Source: an uncultured Mycoplasmatota bacterium (GTDB lineage: Bacteria; Bacillota_I; Bacilli_A; RF39; UBA660). From it: a DNA stretch of 64,000 nt. The DNA is taken from contig CALEBF010000004.1 in the NCBI GenBank assembly GCA_937944975.1, forward strand, positions 1 through 64,000. Direction: 5' to 3'. Below, one piece after another: positions 50,002 through 58,851 of the stretch. The notes under the pieces were generated by a model. That model saw nothing but the letters and a program-made list of their open reading frames with translations, did no database searches and was not told where the DNA came from. Numbering within the stretch: position 1 is the stretch's first letter; each line of letters starts with the position of its first letter. Made by a program: the position numbers and the translations under genes.

Positions 50002-51741
50002 ATGGAATTAAAAAAAGGAAACTGGAGAGTTCTTTCGATTATATTTTATTACTTACGTCATAAAAAGGGGAGTTTAATTCTTTATATTCTTTGCTTTATC
50101 TTAAGAATGATTCCAGACGCATTTGGTCCATTTTTATGGGGAATTTTACTTGAATTTTTAATAGAAAAGAATTATCAATTATTTTTATATGGTTTAATTG
50201 GTTATGAAATGATATGTCTTGTATCAGGGGCATTCATATCTAATATAGAAATGAAATTATATCAGACGTTAGAAATAGAATTTACGAAAAATGCAACGAA
50301 AGATCTTTACCGAAAAATAGATCAGTTACCTGCCATTGCTTTCGAAAAGATGGGAGTTGGCGAATTTGTCAATCGTATCGTGCAAGATCCAGGACAGGTA
50401 TTACAACTTTTAAGAAATCTTATTACATTATTTTTACGTAGTGTAGTGGCATTTATCGTAGTGATCGTGTCATTTTCGATGTCGATCATTTTAGGAATCG
50501 AAATTTTAATTTTTGCCGGAATCACAGCATTGCTTTCTTATAAAATATTTCCAAAGATTAAAAAGCTTCAAAAGGATGTAAAAAAAGAATCAGATCAAAT
50601 CGTAAAGCGCGCAACAGAAAATTTATCTGGTATTAGAGAAATTAGAGCTTTAGGCGTTCTTTCGTCCATTGAAAAAAGTTTATTTGAACATGTTGATGCG
50701 CTGTATGGACATTTGAAAAAGAGTTCCAACTATGAAGCCAATTATTATGGTTTGAGTAATGCTTTTTACTACATTTTAGAGTTTGTTATTTTTGCTACAT
50801 GTGGTTATTTTTTCGTACAGGGGAAAATTGCCTATAGTTTGTTTGTCATGATGGAAACTTATATCTTTCGCATTAGCTACGTAGTGGAGAGCTTAAGTAA
50901 TTTTGGGGTCAATTACAATAAAGTTATCGTATCTTTATCGCGTATGGATGAAATATTACATAATAAGCTTTATCATGATATAAAATATGGAGATAAGAAT
51001 TTGAAACAAGTATCAGGAAATATCACTTTTGATTCAGTAGAATTTCAATATAGTGAAGAGGAAGAAAAAACTTTACGTGGATTAAATATGGAGATCACGC
51101 CACATAAAAAAATAGCAATTGTGGGACGCAGTGGAAATGGAAAGAGTACGATCTTTAATTTATTATTACGTTATTTTGATGCGACGAAAGGTACAATTTT
51201 TATCGATGATACTCCGATAGAAGAACTATCAGAAGCATCTTTACGTGAGAATATTTCGATTATCAGACAATCCCCATTTTTATTTAACATGAGTATTCTT
51301 GATAATTTAAAGTTAGTGAATGAAAATGCAACTTTAGAAACAGTGAGAGAAGCATGTAAAAAGGCATATATCGATGATTATATTATGAGTCTTCCGAAAC
51401 AATATGATACCCTTATAGGAGAAGGTGGAATCAACCTAAGTGGGGGTCAAAAACAGCGAATCGCGATTGCTCGAACGTTGTTGCAAAATACTAAGATTGT
51501 TTTATTTGACGAAGCGACAAGTGCTCTAGATAATGAGTCTCAGGAGTATATTAAAAGGACGATCGACGATTTAGTAAAAGATCATACGATTGTCATTGTT
51601 GCGCACAGATTATCGACGATTATAGATGCCGATCTTATTTTTGTAATTCATGAAGGTAGAGTGGAAGCGAAAGGAACTCATAAAGAGTTATTAAAGACTT
51701 GTGAAAAATACCGTAGTTTATATCAAGTGGAAAGTATGTAA
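50002..51741 (+). CDS. ABC exporter, fused membrane and ATPase domains
   Basis: This 579-residue half-transporter has six membrane segments in the first 310 residues and an ATPase domain with Walker A GRSGNGKST (about 375-383), Q-loop IIRQSPFLFN, signature LSGGQKQR and Walker B IVLFDEATSALD. It works as a homodimer or with a partner encoded elsewhere, since no second half is adjacent. This is the MsbA/BmrA-like group; substrates may be drugs, lipids or peptides. GAGGTGAGG precedes the ATG. Confidence 0.9.
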   Translation: MELKKGNWRVLSIIFYYLRHKKGSLILYILCFILRMIPDAFGPFLWGILLEFLIEKNYQLFLYGLIGYEMICLVSGAFISNIEMKLYQTLEIEFTKNATKDLYRKIDQLPAIAFEKMGVGEFVNRIVQDPGQVLQLLRNLITLFLRSVVAFIVVIVSFSMSIILGIEILIFAGITALLSYKIFPKIKKLQKDVKKESDQIVKRATENLSGIREIRALGVLSSIEKSLFEHVDALYGHLKKSSNYEANYYGLSNAFYYILEFVIFATCGYFFVQGKIAYSLFVMMETYIFRISYVVESLSNFGVNYNKVIVSLSRMDEILHNKLYHDIKYGDKNLKQVSGNITFDSVEFQYSEEEEKTLRGLNMEITPHKKIAIVGRSGNGKSTIFNLLLRYFDATKGTIFIDDTPIEELSEASLRENISIIRQSPFLFNMSILDNLKLVNENATLETVREACKKAYIDDYIMSLPKQYDTLIGEGGINLSGGQKQRIAIARTLLQNTKIVLFDEATSALDNESQEYIKRTIDDLVKDHTIVIVAHRLSTIIDADLIFVIHEGRVEAKGTHKELLKTCEKYRSLYQVESM

Positions 51742-51768
51742 AAGCAGAAGTGGATTACTTCTGCTTTT
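51740..51768. terminator. Bidirectional terminator between the ABC exporter and alr
   Basis: AAAAGCAGAAGT and ACTTCTGCTTTT form a perfect 12-bp stem with a 5-base loop. Both strands end in T-runs, so it serves the convergent genes on both sides. Confidence 0.88.
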
Positions 51769-52843
51769 CATTTTCTTCAATATAGATTCTAGGAACTCTT
51801 TTTCCTACTGTGCAAATGACTTCATATGGAATTGTTTTTAAATGTTCTGCTACTTGTCTAATATGATAATTGTCTTTCAAAATATCGACAGTATCGTATA
51901 ATTTTACTTTTCGATCGACTTTGATCATTAACATGTCCATGCAGATATTTCCGACAATCGGGTAGGGAATTCCATTGATATACACCATTCGCCCTTTGTT
52001 GGCACGTATCACTCCATCAGCATATCCGATAGCAACGACGGCGATTTTTTCTTCTTCTTTTGCCTTATATGTAGCATCATAACCAATGGTTTCACCCTTT
52101 TTCAAATCTTTCAAAGCTATGATGCGACTATGTAAAGAGAAGGTAGACTTCAGTTGTAAAAAACTATTTTCAGAAAATCCATACATGATGAGACCAAGGC
52201 GACACCCGTTAGTATGTGGTATGTGTGGATAACGGGTTAATGTTTCACTTTGCGCAATATGTACGATCGGAATTTTAGATAGATCGATGTCTTCCGTGAT
52301 GGTTTGGAAGGTTTCTAATTGTTTCTTTGTGGTTTTTCCGTCGCTTGCTTTATATATATGAGTATAAATTCCTTCTAGATGCAGGCCACGTTCTTTTAGT
52401 TCCTGCCAGATTTGGTCCATTTCTTCTTTAGTTTTAATCCCTAGACGATTCATTCCTGTGTCGATTTTTAAATGCATCGAAATACCTTCGAGATTGGTGG
52501 GTAAAATTGTTTCAAAATATTCTAGTGATGGAATGGTAATGGTAATTTTTTCTCTACGACAAATAGATAGATAATTAGGATGAATTACACCGAGACATAA
52601 AATAGGAATATCTTTTATTTCTTCACGTATGGTTAAGGCTTCTTCAAGAGAAGATACAGCCAGATAATTACATCCTCCTGCGATGATACTTTTGACGACT
52701 TTGATATCGTAATGACTATAACAATCTGCTTTTACTACGCCGAAATAATATTCGTAATCATTGTATTTTTTGACCAATTTTTCTACATTTTCTCGAATGT
52801 TTGTCAAGTTGATTTTAACATAGGTTCCTCTATAGTTTTCCAT
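51755..52843 (-). CDS. alr: Alanine racemase-like PLP enzyme
   Basis: This 362-residue enzyme has the alanine racemase fold: an N-terminal TIM barrel with the PLP lysine Lys38 (FGVVKADCYSH) and a C-terminal beta domain with GYDATYKAKEEEKIAVVAIGYADG (catalytic Tyr) and GNICMDM. It should make D-alanine for the cell wall. The lysine motif normally reads VVKANAYGHG; here A-N-A-Y-G is A-D-C-Y-S, so a related substrate such as serine is possible. The ATG at 52843 follows GGAGG. It is alone on the minus strand between terminators. Confidence 0.85.
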   Translation of the reverse strand: MENYRGTYVKINLTNIRENVEKLVKKYNDYEYYFGVVKADCYSHYDIKVVKSIIAGGCNYLAVSSLEEALTIREEIKDIPILCLGVIHPNYLSICRREKITITIPSLEYFETILPTNLEGISMHLKIDTGMNRLGIKTKEEMDQIWQELKERGLHLEGIYTHIYKASDGKTTKKQLETFQTITEDIDLSKIPIVHIAQSETLTRYPHIPHTNGCRLGLIMYGFSENSFLQLKSTFSLHSRIIALKDLKKGETIGYDATYKAKEEEKIAVVAIGYADGVIRANKGRMVYINGIPYPIVGNICMDMLMIKVDRKVKLYDTVDILKDNYHIRQVAEHLKTIPYEVICTVGKRVPRIYIEENEKQK

Positions 52844-52896
52844 AACATTCCTCCATTCTAATTCCATTGTACTCTGTTTTTATTATAAAAAGAAGT

Positions 52897-52930
52897 AAAA
52901 AGACATTATCTTTACAATAATGTCTTTTCT
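52897..52930 (-). terminator. Terminator of the 52941-54389 gene
   Basis: AAAAGACATTAT and ATAATGTCTTTT form a 12-bp stem between the stop codon at 52941 and the start of alr. Both strands end in T-runs. Confidence 0.75.
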
Positions 52931-52940
52931 TTTACAACTG

Positions 52941-54389
52941 TTATTTTTTCGTTTTTACTGGTGGTTTTTCAGAACCGATTTTTGGAGCATTTCCATCTAG
53001 CATTGATTGCAACGGATCTTCTTCATTTACGAACCAACGAGCGTGTTCTAGTAGTTTAGTAAAAGATGGAGTATAATTGGTGTCTGTATTGGATGAATCT
53101 AATTCTGCAAGCATTTTTCGAATGTTTGTTTTCATTCGTCGAGACACTGGATTTTTTTGATTGTGGTTGTCTTTTGTTTCTAGAAGATAAACTTCTCTAT
53201 ATCCATCGAGAGTTGGTTCGAATGAGGTGAGATATTTCATTCCGAAATATGACTCTAATAAGAACCATTCTCTTTGAGCTAAGAATCCTATAGTTGTTTC
53301 ACAGCCTTCTATTTCTGTTGTCAATAGTTTATTAAGCAGTTCAGGCTGTTTTTCTAGTTGTTTATGTTTGTTGAGCAAATCTACGAATTTTATATTCTGT
53401 AAGAATTGCATGTATCGATTATAATAATTTTGCAATCTTGGAGTTAAATCTTCTTTTGTTAAGTGATATTGTTCTAACGTAGAGAAAAAGTGTCCTATTT
53501 GACTCATTAAATTTTTCTTCATCATCGTGCAAGTGTAGTTTTTTGCATTTCCAAGGGGATTCAATGCTTTGATTTGACTTAGATCTTCACATTGTAATTC
53601 CGTAACATTGAATATTCCATTGAGTAAGAAATCTTTTTCGGAAATCGTTCCTGTAGTCTCTGTTTCTGGCATATGATATGGAATTGTTTCCCAAGTGATA
53701 TGATGTTTTTCGACTTTTGTCTTCTCTGGTTTTAGGCGATGTAAGAAAGATTCCATTTGATTGATACGACGATCTAGGTCTTTGATAGCTAAGTTAGGAT
53801 TATTTAGTTCCCATAATCTAATTTGGAGTATACTCCAAATTTTTTTCTCTTCTTTTGTTTTAATAACTGTTTTTGATTCCTTTTTTAGTTGAGTAATCTT
53901 CTCTTCATTTTTGATATACCATTTCCATTCGCTTGCGATTTTTTTTAAACTGTTATTCATATCTTTGGAATCTTGGCTTAATAGTTGCTGGGCATTTTTT
54001 AATAAGATGCGGTTTAAGTTTCTCATCGCGGTAGTTGAATATTCTTGATAGAACAACAGCTCTCCTTTATTGTTACGTCCCGCGATATAGTGGATAAATG
54101 AATTAGGATCAGTAAATGTTTGAATGTTACAAATAAGTGATTCTCTCGTAATTCCTTGTTTTTTTCTTTCTTTTGTAGTTTGCTCTTCCATATAGTTTTG
54201 ATATGCTAAGAAAAGTATATCAGCATCAAAGTTATAATCTTTTGCTATTTGTGCGATTCCTTTTTGCCTGCAGTCTTCAATTAACTCTTGAAATAAGTTT
54301 TCTGGTAGTGATAAGATGCGGTTCATCTCTCTTGCAAACATGTTTTTCTTCTCAGTTCTTTTCATCATTCCCGTCGATGGTAATGTCAT
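52941..54389 (-). CDS. Unrecognised 482-residue protein next to spoIVA
   Basis: I do not recognise this 482-residue protein. It is soluble, mainly helical and charged, with no signal peptide or membrane segment. An N-terminal part (about 20-70, LSLPENLFQELIEDCRQKGIAQIAKDYNFDADILFLAYQNYM) could form a small helical, possibly DNA-binding, domain; a middle segment (about 140-225) looks like a coiled coil; the C terminus is rich in Lys and Pro. GAGGTG lies 8 bases before the ATG. It lies 53 bases downstream of spoIVA on the same strand, separated by a terminator, so a role in sporulation is only a guess. Confidence 0.55.
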   Translation of the reverse strand: MTLPSTGMMKRTEKKNMFAREMNRILSLPENLFQELIEDCRQKGIAQIAKDYNFDADILFLAYQNYMEEQTTKERKKQGITRESLICNIQTFTDPNSFIHYIAGRNNKGELLFYQEYSTTAMRNLNRILLKNAQQLLSQDSKDMNNSLKKIASEWKWYIKNEEKITQLKKESKTVIKTKEEKKIWSILQIRLWELNNPNLAIKDLDRRINQMESFLHRLKPEKTKVEKHHITWETIPYHMPETETTGTISEKDFLLNGIFNVTELQCEDLSQIKALNPLGNAKNYTCTMMKKNLMSQIGHFFSTLEQYHLTKEDLTPRLQNYYNRYMQFLQNIKFVDLLNKHKQLEKQPELLNKLLTTEIEGCETTIGFLAQREWFLLESYFGMKYLTSFEPTLDGYREVYLLETKDNHNQKNPVSRRMKTNIRKMLAELDSSNTDTNYTPSFTKLLEHARWFVNEEDPLQSMLDGNAPKIGSEKPPVKTKK

Positions 54390-54427
54390 AATTTCACCTC
54401 TCAGAGGGCTATATTAACATAATATGT

Positions 54428-54458
54428 AGAAAAAAGCAATCGTTATAAGACGATTGCA
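54428..54458 (-). terminator. Terminator of spoIVA
   Basis: On the minus strand GCAATCGT and ACGATTGC form an 8-bp stem with the stop codon in the loop, followed by a T-run. Confidence 0.85.
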
Positions 54459-55918
54459 AATAAATTACCGCTTCCTTTATTTACCAATTTAGATAAAGTT
54501 TGTTGAAGTTTGTATCTTGCGTTTTCTGGAAGTAGTGATAATTTTGCTTGGATTCCTTCTTGAACGATGACGTCTAAGCTGCGTCCAAATATTTCACTTT
54601 TCCATATAGCGCTCGCATCTTTATCGCTATCTTTCATTAAATGATTGATGAGTTCTTTGCTTTGAAGTTCTGATCCAATGATCGGTTCGAAAGTAGATTC
54701 TACATCGACACGAATCATGTGGATGGATGGCGCAACTGCTTTTAATTTAACACCATATCTACTTCCTTGTTTTAGAATTTCAGGCGTATCGAGTTTCATA
54801 TCGGCAAGTGTTGGAGTAGCGACTCCATATCCTGTCTGTTTGACCATTTTGAGCGCACCTTTGATTTGATCATATTCTTGTTTTGCCTCGGTGTAATCCT
54901 GAAATAAAGCGAGTAGAGCGGCTTTGCTTGTGATATCGACACCAATGATATCTTTTAATATTTGATTGTAAAGTTCACTTGGTGCATTTAAAGATACAGT
55001 GACGACGCCTGTAGAAGTATCGACGTTGGAAAGATATGCTTTGCTGATATACTCGCAATCTTGGAAATGTGATGTGATGTGTTCGATATCGCGCAGCTTA
55101 TCGATTTCGATCACACTTTCTCTGATTTTATCTACGTATATTTTCTTTAACCAATGGTTTGCAGATAGACATGCGATCCATTCTGGCATATCGACATTGA
55201 CTTCCAATACAGGAAATTCGTATAATGCTTCTCTTAAAATATTGTAGATATCTCTTTCGGTCATGTTTTCTATACTGATTGGTAAAACAGGAACATCGTA
55301 TTCTTCTTGCATTTTTTCGGCGAGACGTTCTGTTTCAGGCAACATTGGATGTGTCGAATTTAAAAGGACGATGAATGGTTTTCCAATTTCCTTTAATTCA
55401 GCGACGACTCTGTTTTCAGCTTCTACATAATCGACGCGATTGAGTTCCCCAATCGATCCATCTGTGGTTACGACGATTCCAATCGTGGAGTGATCCTTTA
55501 TCACTTTTTCCGTTCCAACTTCGGCTGCTTCGATAAATGGAATCTCTTCGTCATACCATGGAGTCTTGACCATACGAGGTCCATTTTCATCCTCGTATCC
55601 TTTCGCATTAGGAATAACATATCCAACACAGTCGACGAGTCGTACATTCGCACTAAAGTCATCGATTTGAATTTTAGCAGCATTGCTAGGCACGAATTTA
55701 GGTTCGGTTGTCATAATTGTCTTTCCTTGTGCACTTTGTGGTATTTCATCTAATGCACGTTTTCTTTCATATTCGTCTTCTATGTTTGGAACGACGAGGT
55801 TTTCAATTACTTTTTTTATGAAAGTTGACTTTCCTGTTCGAACCGCTCCAACGACACCTAGATAAATGTCTCCACCGGTTCGTTCTGTAATACTTTTGAT
55901 AATCTCTATTTTTTCCAT
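54443..55918 (-). CDS. spoIVA: Stage IV sporulation protein A
   Basis: This 491-residue ATPase polymerises on the forespore and forms the base of the spore coat. It has Walker A GAVRTGKST (24-32), PQSAQGKTIMTTEPKFVPSNAA, VRLVDCVGY and LLNSTHP, all typical of SpoIVA, and ends in the conserved GSGNLFAIVL. Length is the same as the B. subtilis protein. Its presence is the strongest sign that this organism makes endospores. A sigma-E-like promoter lies 25 bases upstream of the start. Confidence 0.97.
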   Translation of the reverse strand: MEKIEIIKSITERTGGDIYLGVVGAVRTGKSTFIKKVIENLVVPNIEDEYERKRALDEIPQSAQGKTIMTTEPKFVPSNAAKIQIDDFSANVRLVDCVGYVIPNAKGYEDENGPRMVKTPWYDEEIPFIEAAEVGTEKVIKDHSTIGIVVTTDGSIGELNRVDYVEAENRVVAELKEIGKPFIVLLNSTHPMLPETERLAEKMQEEYDVPVLPISIENMTERDIYNILREALYEFPVLEVNVDMPEWIACLSANHWLKKIYVDKIRESVIEIDKLRDIEHITSHFQDCEYISKAYLSNVDTSTGVVTVSLNAPSELYNQILKDIIGVDITSKAALLALFQDYTEAKQEYDQIKGALKMVKQTGYGVATPTLADMKLDTPEILKQGSRYGVKLKAVAPSIHMIRVDVESTFEPIIGSELQSKELINHLMKDSDKDASAIWKSEIFGRSLDVIVQEGIQAKLSLLPENARYKLQQTLSKLVNKGSGNLFAIVL

Positions 55919-55943
55919 CTGATCCCTACTTTCTTTCTAGTTC

Positions 55944-55973
55944 ACTATATGATTGTGCTTTATAAATTATCAC
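55944..55973 (-). promoter_or_regulatory. Sigma-E type promoter of spoIVA
   Basis: On the minus strand GTGATAAT (55973-55966), 14 bp, CATATAGT (55951-55944) matches the sigma-E pattern GKCATATT-N14-CATAnAnT at 6 of 8 positions in the -35 and most of the -10. SpoIVA belongs to the sigma-E regulon in B. subtilis. Confidence 0.6.
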
Positions 55974-55990
55974 AAAATCCTTTAAAACTG

Positions 55991-55999
55991 TGTTATAAT
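55991..55999 (+). promoter_or_regulatory. Extended -10 promoter of the 56018 gene
   Basis: TGTTATAAT lies 18 bases before the ATG; AGGAGGAG follows directly. Confidence 0.5.
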
Positions 56000-56017
56000 G
56001 AAAAAAAGGAGGAGAGT

Positions 56018-56878
56018 ATGAAGCGTTTAAGAAAAATAGGTTCTATCTTTTTCGCTTTAATGATTACATTATGTGTGATTGGCGCTGTTGCAATACAACA
56101 GTTTCAAATTGTTGTGAGTGAAAATCACATAGAAGAAAGTTTATACGAGGCAGATTACGAGACTTTGTTTCAAATGATCGAGCTAGAGCAAGGAACATTA
56201 CTAGATCAAATCAACTCGTTAGTAGGAGCGCGTCCTTGGATCGGGGCGAGTACGACGGATATATTACAGACGGATCTTATTTCTACTTTGGTAAAAACGG
56301 TAATCGAAAATCAAAAGGAAAATAAACTAGATCATCGTTTGTCAAAAGCAGAATTATTTACCATTTTAAACGAACATAGTACGATGATTGAAAGAGATTT
56401 TCAAATGAGATGGGATGATCAAACCAAAGAGTTCATTTTAAGACAAATGGCAGAAGATATCTACCAACTGATCGATCAAATTCCCGATGAGGTCTATCAA
56501 ATTGTCGTCAATTCATCAGATATCAATATGTTGTTAAATGAAAATATTAGTTGGATTATATTGTTGATTGCTGGTGTTTTTATAGTAGGTCTTTGGATGT
56601 TAAATTTAAATCGTAATTTTTTTCTTTATCTTATGATTCCGATAGGACTGGTTGTACTTTATTCATTTGTTTTCACGCAATTTTCTCAGTTTGCGATCGC
56701 AAGTGCAACGACGCCACAATTAGCATTTGCCGTTGATTTGTTAGGACCATATATAGATGAGACGGTGAAATGGACAGAACAAGTGGGATGGATCGTATTC
56801 GGCATCATGATCGGCGTAGGAACGATCTACTTGATATGTACTTTGTGGCAAAGAAAAAGAGAAATTCCATCGAGATAG
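56018..56878 (+). CDS. Integral membrane protein of unknown function
   Basis: This 286-residue protein has an N-terminal membrane segment (about 7-28), a hydrophilic domain of about 150 residues outside, then three more membrane segments (about 183-205, 209-230 and 262-282). No family is recognised. GGAGGAGAG lies just before the ATG at 56018. The following WbsX-like gene begins 11 bases after the stop, so the two are probably one operon and may act together in surface polysaccharide handling. Confidence 0.6.
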   Translation: MKRLRKIGSIFFALMITLCVIGAVAIQQFQIVVSENHIEESLYEADYETLFQMIELEQGTLLDQINSLVGARPWIGASTTDILQTDLISTLVKTVIENQKENKLDHRLSKAELFTILNEHSTMIERDFQMRWDDQTKEFILRQMAEDIYQLIDQIPDEVYQIVVNSSDINMLLNENISWIILLIAGVFIVGLWMLNLNRNFFLYLMIPIGLVVLYSFVFTQFSQFAIASATTPQLAFAVDLLGPYIDETVKWTEQVGWIVFGIMIGVGTIYLICTLWQRKREIPSR

Positions 56879-56889
56879 GAGGGTTAATT

Positions 56890-58353
56890 ATGACAGATGT
56901 AGATAAAGCGGATGTAAAAGAATACGAATATAGGAGAAGAATTATCGAGTTAGAAACGGAGAAAAATCTCGAAAAGCAAAAAGTGATGCAAATGGAACTT
57001 CAATATCAACAATTGAAGGGGCAATGTCATTATCTAGAAGAGTTGGTTGCATTACAGAATGCGAAATTAAATAGCAAGGGATGGAAAGCATTAGAAAAAA
57101 TGAGGAAGGTAGTTTATTGTTGCCGTCATTTTTCAAACCCAAAAAAAGTGACTTCGTCGCAGGAACAAGTTTTGGAACCTGACTTAGATAAGAAAGAGGA
57201 ACAAAAGGTAAAAAAAGGCAAACCTTATCGCAGTCATTATGAAGAAGATCAAGATTTTTCTAAATATCACACAGATATTAAAACGTTGACATTTTATTTA
57301 CCTCAATATCATACGTTTCCTGAAAATGACGAATGGTGGGGGAAAGGATTTACGGAATGGGTAAATACCCGTAAAGCAAAACCTCTTTTTCCTGGACATT
57401 ATCAGCCGAGAGAACCACACGACGATATTGGATACTATACGTTGGATAATAAAGAGACGATAAAGCGTCAGATCGATTTAGCAAAAAGACACGGAATTTA
57501 TGGATTTGCTTTTTACTATTATTGGTTTAGTGGAAAACGATTGATGGAAAAACCTGTCGATATATTTTTAGACAATAAAGACCTTGATTTTCCTTTTCTG
57601 TTCTGTTGGGCAAATGAAAACTGGACACGTGCATGGGATGGTTCACAACATGATATTATTATGAAACAGGATTATAAGAAGGATGACTATCGAGCTTTTA
57701 TACGAGACATTAAAAAATATTTGATGGATGAACGGTATATTCGGGTCGATGGAAAACCAATTATTATGATATATAATATTGCGGAAATTCCAAATTTAGA
57801 GGAACTTGTCAATGCTTGGCGTGTTTGTGCAAGAGAAGAAGGAATTGGGGAGATTCTCGTTTGGATTCGTTATCCTATGCAAAAAAATGAGCATGAATTT
57901 GCAGGAATCGTCGATGCAGAATTCGACTTTGCGCCTCATTATTTTGCTGGGGTGGAGAATCATGTGGATGACCTTCCAAGCAAAGAAGTGTACGATTATG
58001 AAAAGATTGTAGACCAAGCGATCGAAAGATATCAGCCACATTTTCCAATTATTCCATTTTACTATTCTTGTACCATGGGATGGGATAACACTCCTCGCCG
58101 TAAAGAAAATCCAATGATATTTTATGGTTACTCACCTAAGAAATTTTACGATTGGGTTCGAACCGTTGTCAAGTTTACGAGAAAGAGACATCGTGAAGAA
58201 GATAGATTTATTTTTGTAAATGCATGGAACGAATGGGCTGAAGGAACGTATTTAGAGCCCGATAAAAAGTATGGGTATACGAATATCAATACACTTTCGA
58301 AAGCAATTTTCGATTTACCTTATCAGGAACGTAAAGTGAAAAAGAAAGATTAA
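56890..58353 (+). CDS. WbsX-like glycosyl protein (GH99-like domain) with N-terminal coiled coil
   Basis: This 487-residue protein has an N-terminal coiled coil (about 15-60), a basic linker, and a WbsX/GH99-like TIM-barrel domain from about residue 130: TLTFYLPQYHTFPENDEWWGKGFTEWVN, HGIYGFAFYYYWFSG, FLFCWANENWTRAWDG and FVNAWNEWAEGTYLEPD. WbsX proteins occur in O-antigen and capsule clusters, but their reaction is not settled; the fold resembles endo-mannosidases. No glycosyltransferase cluster is adjacent here. AGGAGGG precedes the ATG. Confidence 0.85.
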   Translation: MTDVDKADVKEYEYRRRIIELETEKNLEKQKVMQMELQYQQLKGQCHYLEELVALQNAKLNSKGWKALEKMRKVVYCCRHFSNPKKVTSSQEQVLEPDLDKKEEQKVKKGKPYRSHYEEDQDFSKYHTDIKTLTFYLPQYHTFPENDEWWGKGFTEWVNTRKAKPLFPGHYQPREPHDDIGYYTLDNKETIKRQIDLAKRHGIYGFAFYYYWFSGKRLMEKPVDIFLDNKDLDFPFLFCWANENWTRAWDGSQHDIIMKQDYKKDDYRAFIRDIKKYLMDERYIRVDGKPIIMIYNIAEIPNLEELVNAWRVCAREEGIGEILVWIRYPMQKNEHEFAGIVDAEFDFAPHYFAGVENHVDDLPSKEVYDYEKIVDQAIERYQPHFPIIPFYYSCTMGWDNTPRRKENPMIFYGYSPKKFYDWVRTVVKFTRKRHREEDRFIFVNAWNEWAEGTYLEPDKKYGYTNINTLSKAIFDLPYQERKVKKKD

Positions 58354-58384
58354 GATTCAAAAGCATTCTTTTGAATCTTTTCTA
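58352..58384 (+). terminator. Terminator of the WbsX-like gene
   Basis: AAGATTCAAAAG and CTTTTGAATCTT form a 12-bp stem with a CATT loop and TT tail. Confidence 0.85.
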
Positions 58385-58413
58385 TTGTACTTTGGTAGAG
58401 CATAGGCTATAAT
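58385..58413 (+). promoter_or_regulatory. Promoter of the nfeD-SPFH unit
   Basis: TTGTAC (58385-58390), 17 bp, TATAAT (58408-58413), 21 bases before the ATG. Confidence 0.6.
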
Positions 58414-58433
58414 AGAGGCAAGAGGTGAGATGA

Positions 58434-58850
58434 ATGTTTTATGGTTGGCTTATCTTGGTAATTGTACTTGCTGTAATCGAAGTAATCACAGTGAATTTAA
58501 CGACGATTTGGTTTGTCGTAAGTGGGATCGTCGCCATGATTTTGTCGTTTTTTACAGATAGCATTACAGCACAAGTTGCCGCTTTTGTACTCCTTGGAAT
58601 TTTTTTATTGATCGTTACAAAGCCTATATTGAAAAAGTATTTTCATCGACCAAAGATCGAGACAAATTTAGATCGGGTGATTGGAATGGAAGGATTAGTA
58701 ACAGAAAAGATTACAAAGACAACTGGAGAAGTGAAAGCGGACGGAAAACTTTGGACGGCTTATGCGGATGAAGAGATTATGCCTGATACCGTCGTAAAGA
58801 TTGTGCAAAGGACAGGCGTGAAAATTAAGGTAGAGAAAGAAGGAGAGTAA
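58434..58850 (+). CDS. NfeD-like membrane protein
   Basis: This 138-residue protein has three membrane segments in the first 75 residues and a C-terminal OB-fold domain (GMEGLVTEKITKTTGEVKADGKLWTAYADEEIMPDTVVKIVQRTGVKIKVE), typical of the short NfeD1b group without a protease domain. These proteins pair with SPFH proteins, and such a gene follows after one base. The role is probably in membrane microdomain organisation. Confidence 0.9.
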   Translation: MFYGWLILVIVLAVIEVITVNLTTIWFVVSGIVAMILSFFTDSITAQVAAFVLLGIFLLIVTKPILKKYFHRPKIETNLDRVIGMEGLVTEKITKTTGEVKADGKLWTAYADEEIMPDTVVKIVQRTGVKIKVEKEGE

Positions 58851-58851
58851 T

